Position numbers and translations under genes: made by a program
Origin: a virus
Virus record (IMG/VR): IMGVR_UViG_3300025889_001100
Coordinates: 1-21,548 of that record
Strand: one strand, 5' to 3'
DNA length: 21,548 nt
Part shown: piece by piece, positions 5,501 through 14,026 of the stretch
Position numbering within the stretch: position 1 is the stretch's first letter
Layout: the number at the start of each line of letters is the position of its first letter
The notes under the pieces: generated by a model
What the model was told of the DNA's origin: nothing
The model's database searches: none
Seen by the model: the letters and a program-made list of their open reading frames with translations, nothing else

Positions 5501-8130
5501 TAGTTAAATTGTCCTCCACCTGTTGCACCGAAGCTAGAAGTAAAACTAAAGTTTCTATCTGCTGTTTGACTTTCGGCATCTGTAATCCTTATTGTAAAGT
5601 TATATGTTGTAGGTGTTGTTGAAGCACCACCAAAGTCTGTAGTTGTTATCACACCTGTAGAAGAATTTAAAGTACAATTTGCTGTAGTCAATACAGAAGT
5701 TGTTTCGCTAAAAGTAATTGCACTATCTGAACTACCTGCAATCGTTGCTACAGTTCCACTAAAGTTTCCTGCAATTGTACCAAGTGAACCTGCTGCAGTT
5801 GTAAATGATGGAGCAGTAGATGCAGTTAAAATATTTTGTGTACTTCTTCCAGCATTACCATCTGGATTTTCTATTCTTACATAATAATTTCCAGAAGCTA
5901 AAGTTACATTAACTGAAAGTGTTGTTGAGTTTGTAAATGAAACTGTATTAGCTAAAGTTACTGATCCGTCTGTTTTAATAAATTCTACAATTGGTATAGA
6001 TACAAATCCTGTTCCTGTAATATTTATTGTTGTAGCAGTTGCAGGAGCAATAGTTTGAGATACATTTGCTACTGTTGGTTTTGCTTCTACTGCGTCAACC
6101 CAAGATAATTGATTTGTACTTGCTCCATTACTTGCAAGAACTTGACCATTTGATCCAACTGAAGTTGGTAATATTAAAGTATAAGATTGTGCAGCAGAGT
6201 GTGCAGGTGATTTAATTTTTACACCATGAGAATTTTGTGAACAGTTTAATTGTATAGCAGCATCTGTTGATGAACCATCACCTTTAACTGTTAATGTTGG
6301 AGAAGGAAGTCTATCAATATTTAGAGTTCCGCTTGTAATATTTGATGCACTTATATTTGCAATATCAAAAGTACCATAACCAATTATGTCTATACTATCT
6401 CCTACTGCAGCACCAGCAGCTAATACAATAGATGTTCCACTTGTTACAGTAACATCAACACCATTAACTAATTTTACACCATTTTGATAAATGTCTACAT
6501 AACCAGCATCGTATGCCAAAGTCTCGCCATTATTATCTGTGCCTGTAAATGTAGTTTGACCAGCAGTTGCTGTGTAATAAAATCTTGCCGCAGTTGCATT
6601 AATGGAACTCCCAGCATTTATCCACCCAGTTGCAGAGTAAACTTTAAGCTGTCCAGCAACAGTATCAAAATATAAATCTCCAATATCTAATGCGCTTCCA
6701 TCTGGATCTGCAGTTGGAGCAGATGATTGTGGTCCAAGATAGATATTTGCAAAAGCATTGATGTCGGCAAGATTATTTGCTGCTGTGTTAATTGAAGCTA
6801 TGTTAGTTGCTACACTCGTAATATTAGAGTTTGCACCAGCTACTGTGTTTATATTAGTTGAATTTGAATTTACTGCATTAATATTCGTTTCATTTCCAGC
6901 AACAGCAGTTACATTAGAACTTATTCCTGCCACACTCGTTATATTAGCAGAAATTCCAGCAGTTGTGTTTATATTCGCTATGTTAGTTGCATTTGTGTTT
7001 ACATTCGCAATATTAGTTGCGACAGTTCCTATTGTGTTTGATCCAGATAGATCTGCAGCAACAGTATTAACATTTGCTTGATCTGAAGTTGATAATTGTA
7101 TTTGTCTCCATTGAGTGTTAGTCAAGTCATAAACTTTCATAACATCATCAGTAGTATTAAAGTATAATGCTCCGTCTGTTAATGCGTCTCCATCATTATC
7201 AACAGTTGGATCACTAGCTTTAGCACCTAAAAATTTATCATCAAAATTATCTAAAGCAGCTTCTGCAGCAGCTTGAGCTGTTTGTGCGGCAGTAGCAGAA
7301 GTCGCAGCATTTGTAGCAGATGTTGATGCGTTGGTAGCTGAAGTCGATGCTTCACCTGCTTTTGTTGTAGCTGTTGTTGCCGAGGTTGCAGCATTAGTTT
7401 CTGAAGTAGCTGCAGCTGTAGCTGATGCGGCAGCATTAGTAGCACTTGTTGTAGCACTAGCTGCATCTACCAATAGATCCCATTTAGCACTATCTGTATT
7501 TGTAGTTAGTGGTTGAGATCCAGAAGATGTATGACCAGTGTTACATAAAAAAATATTATTTGTTGATGTGTCTTTAACTATATCTCTTGCAGCATAAGTA
7601 GTTGATGCTGACCAGTTGCCTTTGAAAGTTCCTAGTTCTTGAGATACAACAAGTTCACCATTGTCATCAAAACCAAAAATCTTTCCAGCTCTATCAGTTG
7701 CGCCAACAGCAAACTCTGTGTTGTTCATTGTGTTGGTTCTTGATAACTTGATCGATCTATCAACTTCTTCTTGAAGTTGTTGGATTGACATCATTGAACG
7801 ATCCAATCCCTCTTCATGTGATTCCGCAGGGAAAGGATCATTAGCAATATAATCTATTGCTTGTGTTTGCGGAACAGCTCTTCTAATTACTACAGTTTCA
7901 GTTGCAGTTGGAATATTGCCAGTTGTGAATACTATAGTTCCACCATTAGCATTTCCTGCACCTGTTACTGTATAATGAGTCGTTAAAGTTTTTACTGTTT
8001 CAGTAGCTGTCGCATCCCTTATGATAACCTGTAAATCAGAGTCAGCAAAGATTTTAAAAGTATAGTTAAAGGTATCTAGTGTACCATTTCCAGAGTAGGA
8101 GTTCTTTACTGTAGTAGATGATATTGTCAT
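5500..8130 (-). CDS. Tail fibre with T7 gp17-type N-terminus, IPT/TIG and Ig domains
   Basis: This 876-residue fibre probably attaches to the nozzle and reaches the host surface. Domains in order: a gp17-like N-terminal beta sandwich (1-105, FNYTFKIFADSDLQVIIRD); a helix with EEGLDRSMMSIQQLQEEVDR (106-125); WSASTTYAARDIV (173-185); an Ala/Ser/Thr heptad coiled-coil (223-295); two copies of a small beta module (301-345, 465-509) flanking nine decapeptide repeats (370-459); a sandwich with QTTFTG and IYQNGVKL (513-590); a fibre domain (613-677); an IPT/TIG domain (684-770); and an Ig-like domain (773-868) ending GGGQFN. The C-terminal two domains recur as the gene at 2403-3107. GAGGAA lies upstream of the ATG. 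No depolymerase motif is seen. Confidence 0.9.
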   Translation of the reverse strand: MTISSTTVKNSYSGNGTLDTFNYTFKIFADSDLQVIIRDATATETVKTLTTHYTVTGAGNANGGTIVFTTGNIPTATETVVIRRAVPQTQAIDYIANDPFPAESHEEGLDRSMMSIQQLQEEVDRSIKLSRTNTMNNTEFAVGATDRAGKIFGFDDNGELVVSQELGTFKGNWSASTTYAARDIVKDTSTNNIFLCNTGHTSSGSQPLTTNTDSAKWDLLVDAASATTSATNAAASATAAATSETNAATSATTATTKAGEASTSATNASTSATNAATSATAAQTAQAAAEAALDNFDDKFLGAKASDPTVDNDGDALTDGALYFNTTDDVMKVYDLTNTQWRQIQLSTSDQANVNTVAADLSGSNTIGTVATNIANVNTNATNIANINTTAGISANITSVAGISSNVTAVAGNETNINAVNSNSTNINTVAGANSNITSVATNIASINTAANNLADINAFANIYLGPQSSAPTADPDGSALDIGDLYFDTVAGQLKVYSATGWINAGSSINATAARFYYTATAGQTTFTGTDNNGETLAYDAGYVDIYQNGVKLVNGVDVTVTSGTSIVLAAGAAVGDSIDIIGYGTFDIANISASNITSGTLNIDRLPSPTLTVKGDGSSTDAAIQLNCSQNSHGVKIKSPAHSAAQSYTLILPTSVGSNGQVLASNGASTNQLSWVDAVEAKPTVANVSQTIAPATATTINITGTGFVSIPIVEFIKTDGSVTLANTVSFTNSTTLSVNVTLASGNYYVRIENPDGNAGRSTQNILTASTAPSFTTAAGSLGTIAGNFSGTVATIAGSSDSAITFSETTSVLTTANCTLNSSTGVITTTDFGGASTTPTTYNFTIRITDAESQTADRNFSFTSSFGATGGGQFN
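6754..7023 (-). repeat. Nine tandem decapeptide (30-base) repeats in the tail fibre
   Basis: Fibre residues 370-459 divide without gaps into nine ten-residue units such as VATNIANVNT, NATNIANINT, VAGNETNINA and VATNIASINT. Position 2 is mostly Ala, while small-hydrophobic Val/Ile recur at positions 1, 5 and 8 and Asn is common. The regular period suggests a repetitive trimeric shaft. Each unit is 30 bases, but copies have diverged at DNA level. Confidence 0.85.
7246..7464 (-). repeat. SATNAATSA-type heptad repeat in the tail fibre
   Basis: The codons for fibre residues 223-295 form degenerate 7-codon repeats of the SATNAAT type (e.g. STSATNASTSATNAATSAT), without Pro. This is typical of trimeric coiled-coil shafts in phage fibres. 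The repetition is visible at DNA level as runs of gca/gct/act-rich triplets and also makes long open stretches in other frames. Confidence 0.85.
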
Positions 8131-8147
8131 ATTAGTTCCTCTATATA

Positions 8148-11100
8148 CTATTCTTTATCTTGTTCAACATCTTTAATAATTTGTAAACCTTTTTGAGCCA
8201 AACCAATTCTTACCTTATAAAGATCATCTATTAAATCTCTTTTTTCTTCTGGAGTAAATAATGTACCATCATCTTTCATTTTAGCATTATATATAACTTT
8301 TATATCTTTTGATACTTGTTTCATACCTTTTTCTATCTCTATAACCGCTTCTATATCAAAATCAACTTTTTGTATTTCTTTTAAATATCCTTCGGTATTT
8401 CCAGTTTTAAGCAAATAATCTACTGTATTCATTATGGTTTTATAATCTTTTGTTTTATTATAAAATTGTTGTATTGAATTAGAATAACCATAAACATCTT
8501 TAGCTTGAAATACTCTAATACCCGGTATTTTTGTTAATGGATCAGCAGGTCTAATTGGGTCATCTATAATACCACCTTTAATTGCTATAGCATTAATAGC
8601 ATCTTTAGCCATCATACCAACACCACCAGTATAAGAATCATATATATTTTCTAAATATATTGGATTTGCAAAATAGTTATCTACTCCAACAATGATTGCT
8701 AAATTTTCTGCTAATGCTTTTATAGTTGGATTTGTATACTCTGTTGAATAATAAGAGTGAAGCATATCTTTTGGAGCATCTGTAGGTAGTATTGGAGCTT
8801 CTCTAAATATACTGTAGTCAAATAAATTTTCTAAATGAGGTCTTAAAAAAGTTGGAATAGGTGCATATCCTTTTGCGTGTTCTTTAGAAAAATCTTTTAC
8901 ATAACTCATAAATTCTTGTTTTTCATTTGTTCTTAAATAATCTAAAACTTTTTCAGTAAGGTTAGAAAAAAAAGTACCTACTTCAAATCCTTTTGGAAAA
9001 AACCTTCCTTCACCATTTACTTTAAAATAATATTTATTATTTTTAATATAATCTGGAAGTTCTTGATAGTCTTTATCAAGTTCTCCATTTTCATCTAAAT
9101 TAGAAATATAATTACCTACAGTTGGTAAAACTACAGCAAGTCCAATCATAGCAAAAAATTTTTTAGGTCTATCTCTACCTGCTTCATAAGCCTTTACCGC
9201 ACCATTTATTCTTGCTGTAAAAAATGGAACTCCTTTATTAATTCTTCCAGCTACTGTTCCTTGTCTTGTATAGTCAAGTAAATCTTTACTTTCAAAACCT
9301 GCTCTTTGTAAAGCATCTCTTTCTGATAAACCTTTTTTCTTTGCTGCTTTATAAACTTTTTCACTCATCATAACTCTAGTTGATATTTCCGAAACATCTG
9401 TAAGGTATCTAAATGGTCCTAATGGATTTGTTATTCCAATTTTATATTCATTTCTCATAACACCTTTGTTTAATAAAGTATGAGCATCTTTATCAAACAC
9501 AGTTCTATCTACTGATCTTAATGTACTAAATGCTGCGCCACTTTTTAAATATCTTTTATAGGCTTCTGTTGCTTTTTTGGGGTCTTTATAGACAACATGA
9601 AATATTCCTCTAATTGAATCTACAATAGGAATCCATCCTACTTTAGATAAAAAAGTTGCGTTCATTGTATCTTTAAAAAAGTTTGGTAAAGCAAAACTAG
9701 GGGTTACAATTGCACCAGATCTTAAAGTTCTAGTTGGTGCTGTTAGCCATTTTGCTACAAAATTCATACTTGGATTATCCATAACCCTAAAAGCAGTAAC
9801 TAAATCTTCACCAACTTCGTAAACTTCATATTTACCAGTTTTTGTATTTCTAAAAGAAATAGAGTTAGCATCTGGATAAACAGCTTCTTGTCTAAATATG
9901 GCAAGTTCTTGTACCCCTTTATCTGAAAGTCTATCAAGAGTTTCTTTATCAAAGAATTTTTCTAATTCTTTTCTTTGAACTGTAATTGGTTTTAATTCTC
10001 CTTTTTTCTTTTTAATCCAATCAAAAGCTAAAGGATCTTTTTTTTTAGCTTCTAAAACTACATTCATAAAATCATTTTTAGTTTTATTAAGCTCTGTCAT
10101 TCTAACAATATAATCTGTATTTTTAAGAATGCTTTCTAATGGATCTATAATTTTATATTTTTTTTGACCTTCTAATTTTTTAAATGGATTACTTGATCCT
10201 TTAATAAATCCAGATTCTCCGGGTCTAGGTAGCTCTACAGCCATTGGCATATAATTTTTATTAATTTCTTTATACGCATTAAAAGATTCTTTTGTTATAA
10301 GTCCACCATCTGCAGCATATTTTAAAACAGCTTGTTGATATAAATCTACTTTTTTAGCGGCTTGTTCATAAGTAATCATTTTACCTGTATCTGGATCTTT
10401 AACTTTTTTATTTGTATATTTTTTTAAAAGTATTTCTGCATTAGGAATATCAATAGGTGTATCTTTACCTCTTTTAGCAAGAGTTACTGCGTGTCTGTTT
10501 ACTAAATATGTGCCAAATAAAGTTGTTTCAGTTTTACTATCTTTTACAAATGGTTTTACAATAGACATAAGAGATGGTCCATTTTCAGCTAATGTTTTAA
10601 AATCAAGAGTTCCAAACTCAATAAAGTGTGCTGATCTTCCTTGCATACCCTCTTGCAATCTTAATAATTCGTATTCGTTTAATTTTTCAATACCTGTTTT
10701 AGTTTTAACATTAGCTTCTTTAAGAGCTTCTAGTACAGGATATTTTTTATCTATAGCTTTAATAATAAATTTTCTTTTTGTAGTTTTAGCTGCTTCTTTT
10801 ACAGATTGTGCTATTTGTTCTTTTGTAATTGGTATTTGTTTTCCTTCAAAAGAAATATTTTCTGCTGCTTTATTTGCAATAGGATCTGAAAATCTTGTTT
10901 TAAAAGGTTTATATGATGGAGTTATTTCTATTTCTTCTTTTGGTATTTCTATTTTTTTAGCATCTTTTATTTCATAAGCTCTAACTGTTACATTGTTTGA
11001 TAATACATCTTCTCTTACTGTTCTATTTTTTGCTAAATCTAAAGCTACATCTGTAGGTTTTTTTCCATAATCAACAAAAATTTGTTTTGATTTTTTTTGT

Positions 11101-11987
11101 GCTTTTCCTTTTGGTAATCTAATATTAAATATAGAAAACAATAAAGCAGTAGATGCAAACTCTCCTTTATCTGGTATTTCTTCATCTAATATTAAACCTG
11201 TGCCTTGATAGCCAGTTATTTGAGCTGCAGTTCTTGATATATAATTAGAAGCTAAAGTTTTTCCACCGGGAATTTTTAACATTGGTAAGGCAAGGGATGC
11301 AGAAAATTTTGCACCTTCTTTAACACCTTCCATTAAAGTTTCTTCTAATAATATCTTCATAACATCAGATGGTTTTCCTTCATCTTGATTTTCTAAAACT
11401 TTTAATAAAGTTGCTCTAGTTGTCGTGGGTATCATTGCTCCTGTAAATCCAGCACCTAATGATCCTGCAGGTGAACCAAGAACAGCACTTCCAGCATAAA
11501 TAGGAGAATCAACAGCAAGTGTGCCTAATGTTGAAAGAAACTCCTCTGTCCAAGTATAATCTTCTGGTCTTGGCATTGTAAATGCCTCTGGAGTACCTTC
11601 ACCTTTTGCAGCTCTTTTACTTATATTCCAAAGATTAGTTCCTAATATTTGTTCAGCTATATAATCTCCATCAAATTCTTTTCCTATTACAGTTTCTTTT
11701 ATATCTTTTATAGCTTGTTTAACTGGTTTACCTCTGTTTAAATTTGATTGGTATAGCATCTCATCTTCTGGAGAAACTATATCTTGTGCTAAATAATCTT
11801 TAGTTATTTTATTAACATAATCTTTAATAACTTTAGTATCTGGTTCAAATTTAAACTCATTAGAAATTTCTTTAGTAGTGAATCCACCTTCTTGAAGTTG
11901 TTTTACTTTATCTTGTTTCCAACCTGTTATTTCTTCTTGAGTAAATCCACCTTCTTGTAATAACTTTTGCTGATCATTTAAATTCAT
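8148..11987 (-). CDS. Large internal virion protein in the T7 gp16 position
   Basis: A 1279-residue protein, close to T7 gp16 (1318), which is ejected and spans the inner membrane during genome entry. At the N-terminus a helical unit occurs twice, 21 residues apart (LLQEGGFTQEEI, 9-20; QLQEGGFTTKEI, 30-41). A Gly/Ala-rich hydrophobic region (152-190) and another hydrophobic segment, FFAMIGLAVVLPTVGNYI (944-961), could contact membrane. The C-terminal half, with PTRTLRSGAIVTPSFALPNF (751-770) followed by FKDTMNATF, resembles the LPD38 domain found in large phage internal proteins. I see no N-terminal lytic transglycosylase domain of the T7 type. No clear ribosome binding site precedes the ATG, and the gap to the previous gene is 12 bases. 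Confidence 0.82.
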   Translation of the reverse strand: MNLNDQQKLLQEGGFTQEEITGWKQDKVKQLQEGGFTTKEISNEFKFEPDTKVIKDYVNKITKDYLAQDIVSPEDEMLYQSNLNRGKPVKQAIKDIKETVIGKEFDGDYIAEQILGTNLWNISKRAAKGEGTPEAFTMPRPEDYTWTEEFLSTLGTLAVDSPIYAGSAVLGSPAGSLGAGFTGAMIPTTTRATLLKVLENQDEGKPSDVMKILLEETLMEGVKEGAKFSASLALPMLKIPGGKTLASNYISRTAAQITGYQGTGLILDEEIPDKGEFASTALLFSIFNIRLPKGKAQKKSKQIFVDYGKKPTDVALDLAKNRTVREDVLSNNVTVRAYEIKDAKKIEIPKEEIEITPSYKPFKTRFSDPIANKAAENISFEGKQIPITKEQIAQSVKEAAKTTKRKFIIKAIDKKYPVLEALKEANVKTKTGIEKLNEYELLRLQEGMQGRSAHFIEFGTLDFKTLAENGPSLMSIVKPFVKDSKTETTLFGTYLVNRHAVTLAKRGKDTPIDIPNAEILLKKYTNKKVKDPDTGKMITYEQAAKKVDLYQQAVLKYAADGGLITKESFNAYKEINKNYMPMAVELPRPGESGFIKGSSNPFKKLEGQKKYKIIDPLESILKNTDYIVRMTELNKTKNDFMNVVLEAKKKDPLAFDWIKKKKGELKPITVQRKELEKFFDKETLDRLSDKGVQELAIFRQEAVYPDANSISFRNTKTGKYEVYEVGEDLVTAFRVMDNPSMNFVAKWLTAPTRTLRSGAIVTPSFALPNFFKDTMNATFLSKVGWIPIVDSIRGIFHVVYKDPKKATEAYKRYLKSGAAFSTLRSVDRTVFDKDAHTLLNKGVMRNEYKIGITNPLGPFRYLTDVSEISTRVMMSEKVYKAAKKKGLSERDALQRAGFESKDLLDYTRQGTVAGRINKGVPFFTARINGAVKAYEAGRDRPKKFFAMIGLAVVLPTVGNYISNLDENGELDKDYQELPDYIKNNKYYFKVNGEGRFFPKGFEVGTFFSNLTEKVLDYLRTNEKQEFMSYVKDFSKEHAKGYAPIPTFLRPHLENLFDYSIFREAPILPTDAPKDMLHSYYSTEYTNPTIKALAENLAIIVGVDNYFANPIYLENIYDSYTGGVGMMAKDAINAIAIKGGIIDDPIRPADPLTKIPGIRVFQAKDVYGYSNSIQQFYNKTKDYKTIMNTVDYLLKTGNTEGYLKEIQKVDFDIEAVIEIEKGMKQVSKDIKVIYNAKMKDDGTLFTPEEKRDLIDDLYKVRIGLAQKGLQIIKDVEQDKE

Positions 11988-11999
11988 ATTATTTACTTA

Positions 12000-13505
12000 T
12001 TAATTTTTTTGTATTCTTTCTAAATACTGACTTGGTGTTTCTCCTTCAAGTCTTTTAAATTTAGTATTAACTAAATTAAGTTCTTGTTCTTTTGCAAAAT
12101 TTAAAAGAGCATTTCTTACTTGTGATTTAGTTGGAGTATAAGCTAAAATATCTTTAGCAATATAATTTTCAGACAATGAATCTAATAATTTTGTTACTGG
12201 TATATTTTGTTTTAATCCTTCAACAAACCTGCTATACATATCTTGTCTAAAAGAACTTAATCTATTATTATAATTATTATCAAAATATTTAGAACTTGTT
12301 GATCCTTCAATTAAAGGAACAACTTTATTTATAAAATTAAAAAACTGTTTATTAGTTTTATTTAACTCTGGATTTTGTTGTGCTTCAAAAATATTATTAA
12401 AAAAATTATCATCACTTAAATTAATAGAACCATCTCCAACTCTTTCAGTAATACTTTTTGAATCTTTTTCTCCTGATAATTTAAATTTTTGAAATGGATT
12501 TTTTATTTCATTGTTTAAAATTTTATTAATAATTTTATCGTTTATCAAATAATTATTATCTAAACTTATTTGATTATTAATAATTTTATTATTTAAATTA
12601 TTAATTTGATTATCATATTCCTTATTTCCTGTATAATATTGATAAATATCATTTGGATCTATTCCAAAAAATTTATTAGCTTTGTCACCTTTTATAGCAT
12701 CTGCAACTTTTTTTTTAGATTCTACTAATTGTGTATTAGTTGCAAACTCTACAGCTTTACCTTGAAAAGTTGCTATTTGTCTTAATTCATTTCTCAAATC
12801 ATCCCTATCATCTCCTTTAATATTTGGATAATTTTTATCATCATCTAATAAACTTAATGCTCCATACGCATTTGTTATTGACATTTTTTTTACCATTTCA
12901 GTTTCAATTAATTTTGGTAAATTGTCTCTATAAATATTAAAATCTTGTTCACTTATAATTCCATCTTGAACTAAACCTCTATAATCGTTTAAAATATCAT
13001 TAGATAAAACTTTAAATTGAAAATTATTTCCACCTAAAGAATCTGCAATTTTAGATTTAACTTTTTGTTCTGTTTGACCAACTCTTGTAGTTACTAAATT
13101 TGTTCTAGTTTTATCAAGAATACTATTAACATATTTATTTTTACTAGCTGAAAATTCTAAATCAAAATATTTACCAACATCAGAATTTTTTGCTTGTGAT
13201 TTATATTTATCTTTAATTACTTTATATTGTTGATAAAAATAATCTAATCCTTCAGATGGATTATTTTTTAATTCCGCTGCTTGAGCAGCATTAAAAACAT
13301 CTACTGTTGCATCAGCAAATAACTCTCCAGCTTTTACTTTGTTAGTAATCTGTTCTTCTTTTGCATAATATTCTGCGATTGTAGATAATGGTTTTGTTAA
13401 TGCTCCAGCAACAGATTCAGTAGGGGAAATTTGAATACCACTTCTTACTCCAGTTGGTTCAGCTGTTGGTCTTGCAGTAGTTGCAAATGTAGGGATCTTT
13501 GGCAT
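12000..13505 (-). CDS. Internal virion protein in the T7 gp15 position
   Basis: A 501-residue protein placed exactly where T7 has gp15 (747 residues), a core protein that is ejected and helps build the channel through the periplasm. The start, with FATTARPTAEPTGVRSG (7-23), resembles N-termini of gp15-type proteins of marine podoviruses. After that it is mostly helical and charged with no enzymatic motif. Residues 297-337 are almost entirely Asn, Ile, Lys, Leu and Asp, and the DNA there is nearly pure A/T. A good AGGAG, 6 bases before the TAATG start, lies in the end of the previous gene. The position is strong evidence, the sequence alone weak. Confidence 0.75.
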   Translation of the reverse strand: MPKIPTFATTARPTAEPTGVRSGIQISPTESVAGALTKPLSTIAEYYAKEEQITNKVKAGELFADATVDVFNAAQAAELKNNPSEGLDYFYQQYKVIKDKYKSQAKNSDVGKYFDLEFSASKNKYVNSILDKTRTNLVTTRVGQTEQKVKSKIADSLGGNNFQFKVLSNDILNDYRGLVQDGIISEQDFNIYRDNLPKLIETEMVKKMSITNAYGALSLLDDDKNYPNIKGDDRDDLRNELRQIATFQGKAVEFATNTQLVESKKKVADAIKGDKANKFFGIDPNDIYQYYTGNKEYDNQINNLNNKIINNQISLDNNYLINDKIINKILNNEIKNPFQKFKLSGEKDSKSITERVGDGSINLSDDNFFNNIFEAQQNPELNKTNKQFFNFINKVVPLIEGSTSSKYFDNNYNNRLSSFRQDMYSRFVEGLKQNIPVTKLLDSLSENYIAKDILAYTPTKSQVRNALLNFAKEQELNLVNTKFKRLEGETPSQYLERIQKN

Positions 13506-14026
13506 TATCTACTCCTCGCAAAACTTAAATTAGCTTGTGTGTATTGACTTGGTGATGTGGATTGTCCGCCAAGTAATGATTGACCATAAGGTGCAACAGT
13601 TGCTGCGGCTTGACCATAATATCCAATAGCAGCAATTCTTCCTTGTTGTTTTGCAATATTTCCTTGCATTCTAGCAAAGTTAGCTTGTTCTAATGCTTGT
13701 GATTGAGCAACTTTAGAATTGTATTCCATAATATCTTTTTGTATTTCTGCTTGTTCAGCATTTGATCTTAATATTCTTAAAGCAGAACCAGATATTTCTG
13801 CACCAGATTTTATTACAGCTACTTTTGTTTGAGATTGTAATTGATTAAACTGTTGATCAAATCTTGCAATATCAAATTCATTTTGTCTTTCAATAGCTTC
13901 GGCTTGTTGTTCTGAAACTTGAGCATTTCTTTCTTGAATACTTTGATTATATTTTCCAAGAGCAGATGCTTGTTTTGCTGCGGCTACTGATGTTACTGCT
14001 GATACTACTGCTGTTTGCCAACCCAT
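13505..14026 (-). CDS. Internal virion protein, T7 gp14-like
   Basis: A 173-residue protein in the place of T7 gp14 (196 residues), which is ejected first and forms a channel in the outer membrane. It shows the gp14 pattern: a short hydrophobic Ala/Val start (WQTAVVSAVTSVAAAKQA, 3-20), a long Gln/Ala-rich helix likely to be coiled-coil (25-80, with QAEAIERQNEFDIARFDQQF), GAEISGSALRIL (75-86), a second long helix (90-130), and a Gly/Ser/Tyr-rich end. Sequence similarity to T7 itself is probably low, so the assignment rests on position, size and composition. A GAGG site precedes the TAATG start. AGGAG in its last codons serves the next gene. Confidence 0.82.
   Translation of the reverse strand: MGWQTAVVSAVTSVAAAKQASALGKYNQSIQERNAQVSEQQAEAIERQNEFDIARFDQQFNQLQSQTKVAVIKSGAEISGSALRILRSNAEQAEIQKDIMEYNSKVAQSQALEQANFARMQGNIAKQQGRIAAIGYYGQAAATVAPYGQSLLGGQSTSPSQYTQANLSFARSR

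Larger units (their letters stand above)
3111..6081 (-). repeat. Adhesin cassette, copy 1 (IPT/TIG-Ig, LamG-SPRY, DUF7483)
   Basis: This stretch holds the fibre's C-terminal IPT/TIG and Ig domains (from residue 684), the 454-residue LamG-SPRY gene and the 341-residue DUF7483-type gene, in that order. The same three parts follow in the same order at 40-2978. The two copies are nearly equal in length, about 2.97 and 2.94 kb. Similarity is clear in protein and still visible in DNA at conserved ends, so an old tandem duplication is the simplest reading. Confidence 0.85.

Noticed and set aside
6754-7023. CRISPR array suspected from 30-base periodicity
   Set aside because: The units are contiguous, degenerate and in frame with a protein; there are no unique spacers or identical repeats.
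6758-7081. Plus-strand open frame of 107 codons opposite the tail fibre
   Set aside because: It is an antisense shadow of the decapeptide repeats: the periodic 30-base units keep the other strand free of stops. It gives a low-complexity hydrophobic product and has no ribosome binding site.
7251-7516. Open frames in other phases across the Ala/Ser/Thr repeat (71 codons minus strand, 61 codons plus strand)
   Set aside because: The products are Gln/Leu- or Ala/Val-only strings that follow from the gca/act-rich heptad repeat; the fibre frame has domains on both sides.
40-8130. Diversity-generating retroelement, suspected because the head genes resemble BPP-1
   Set aside because: No reverse transcriptase, template repeat or variable repeat is visible, and the adhesin C-termini show no C-type-lectin motif. 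Genes outside the window cannot be excluded.
5500-8130. Tailspike depolymerase in the main fibre
   Set aside because: No beta-helix or catalytic polysaccharidase motif is visible; the C-terminus is IPT/TIG and Ig-like, which points to binding only.
10510-10977. Plus-strand open frame of 155 codons
   Set aside because: It lies wholly inside the gp16-position gene on the opposite strand, where AT-rich Lys-rich coding gives long hydrophobic antisense frames. No neighbours, ribosome binding site or family resemblance.
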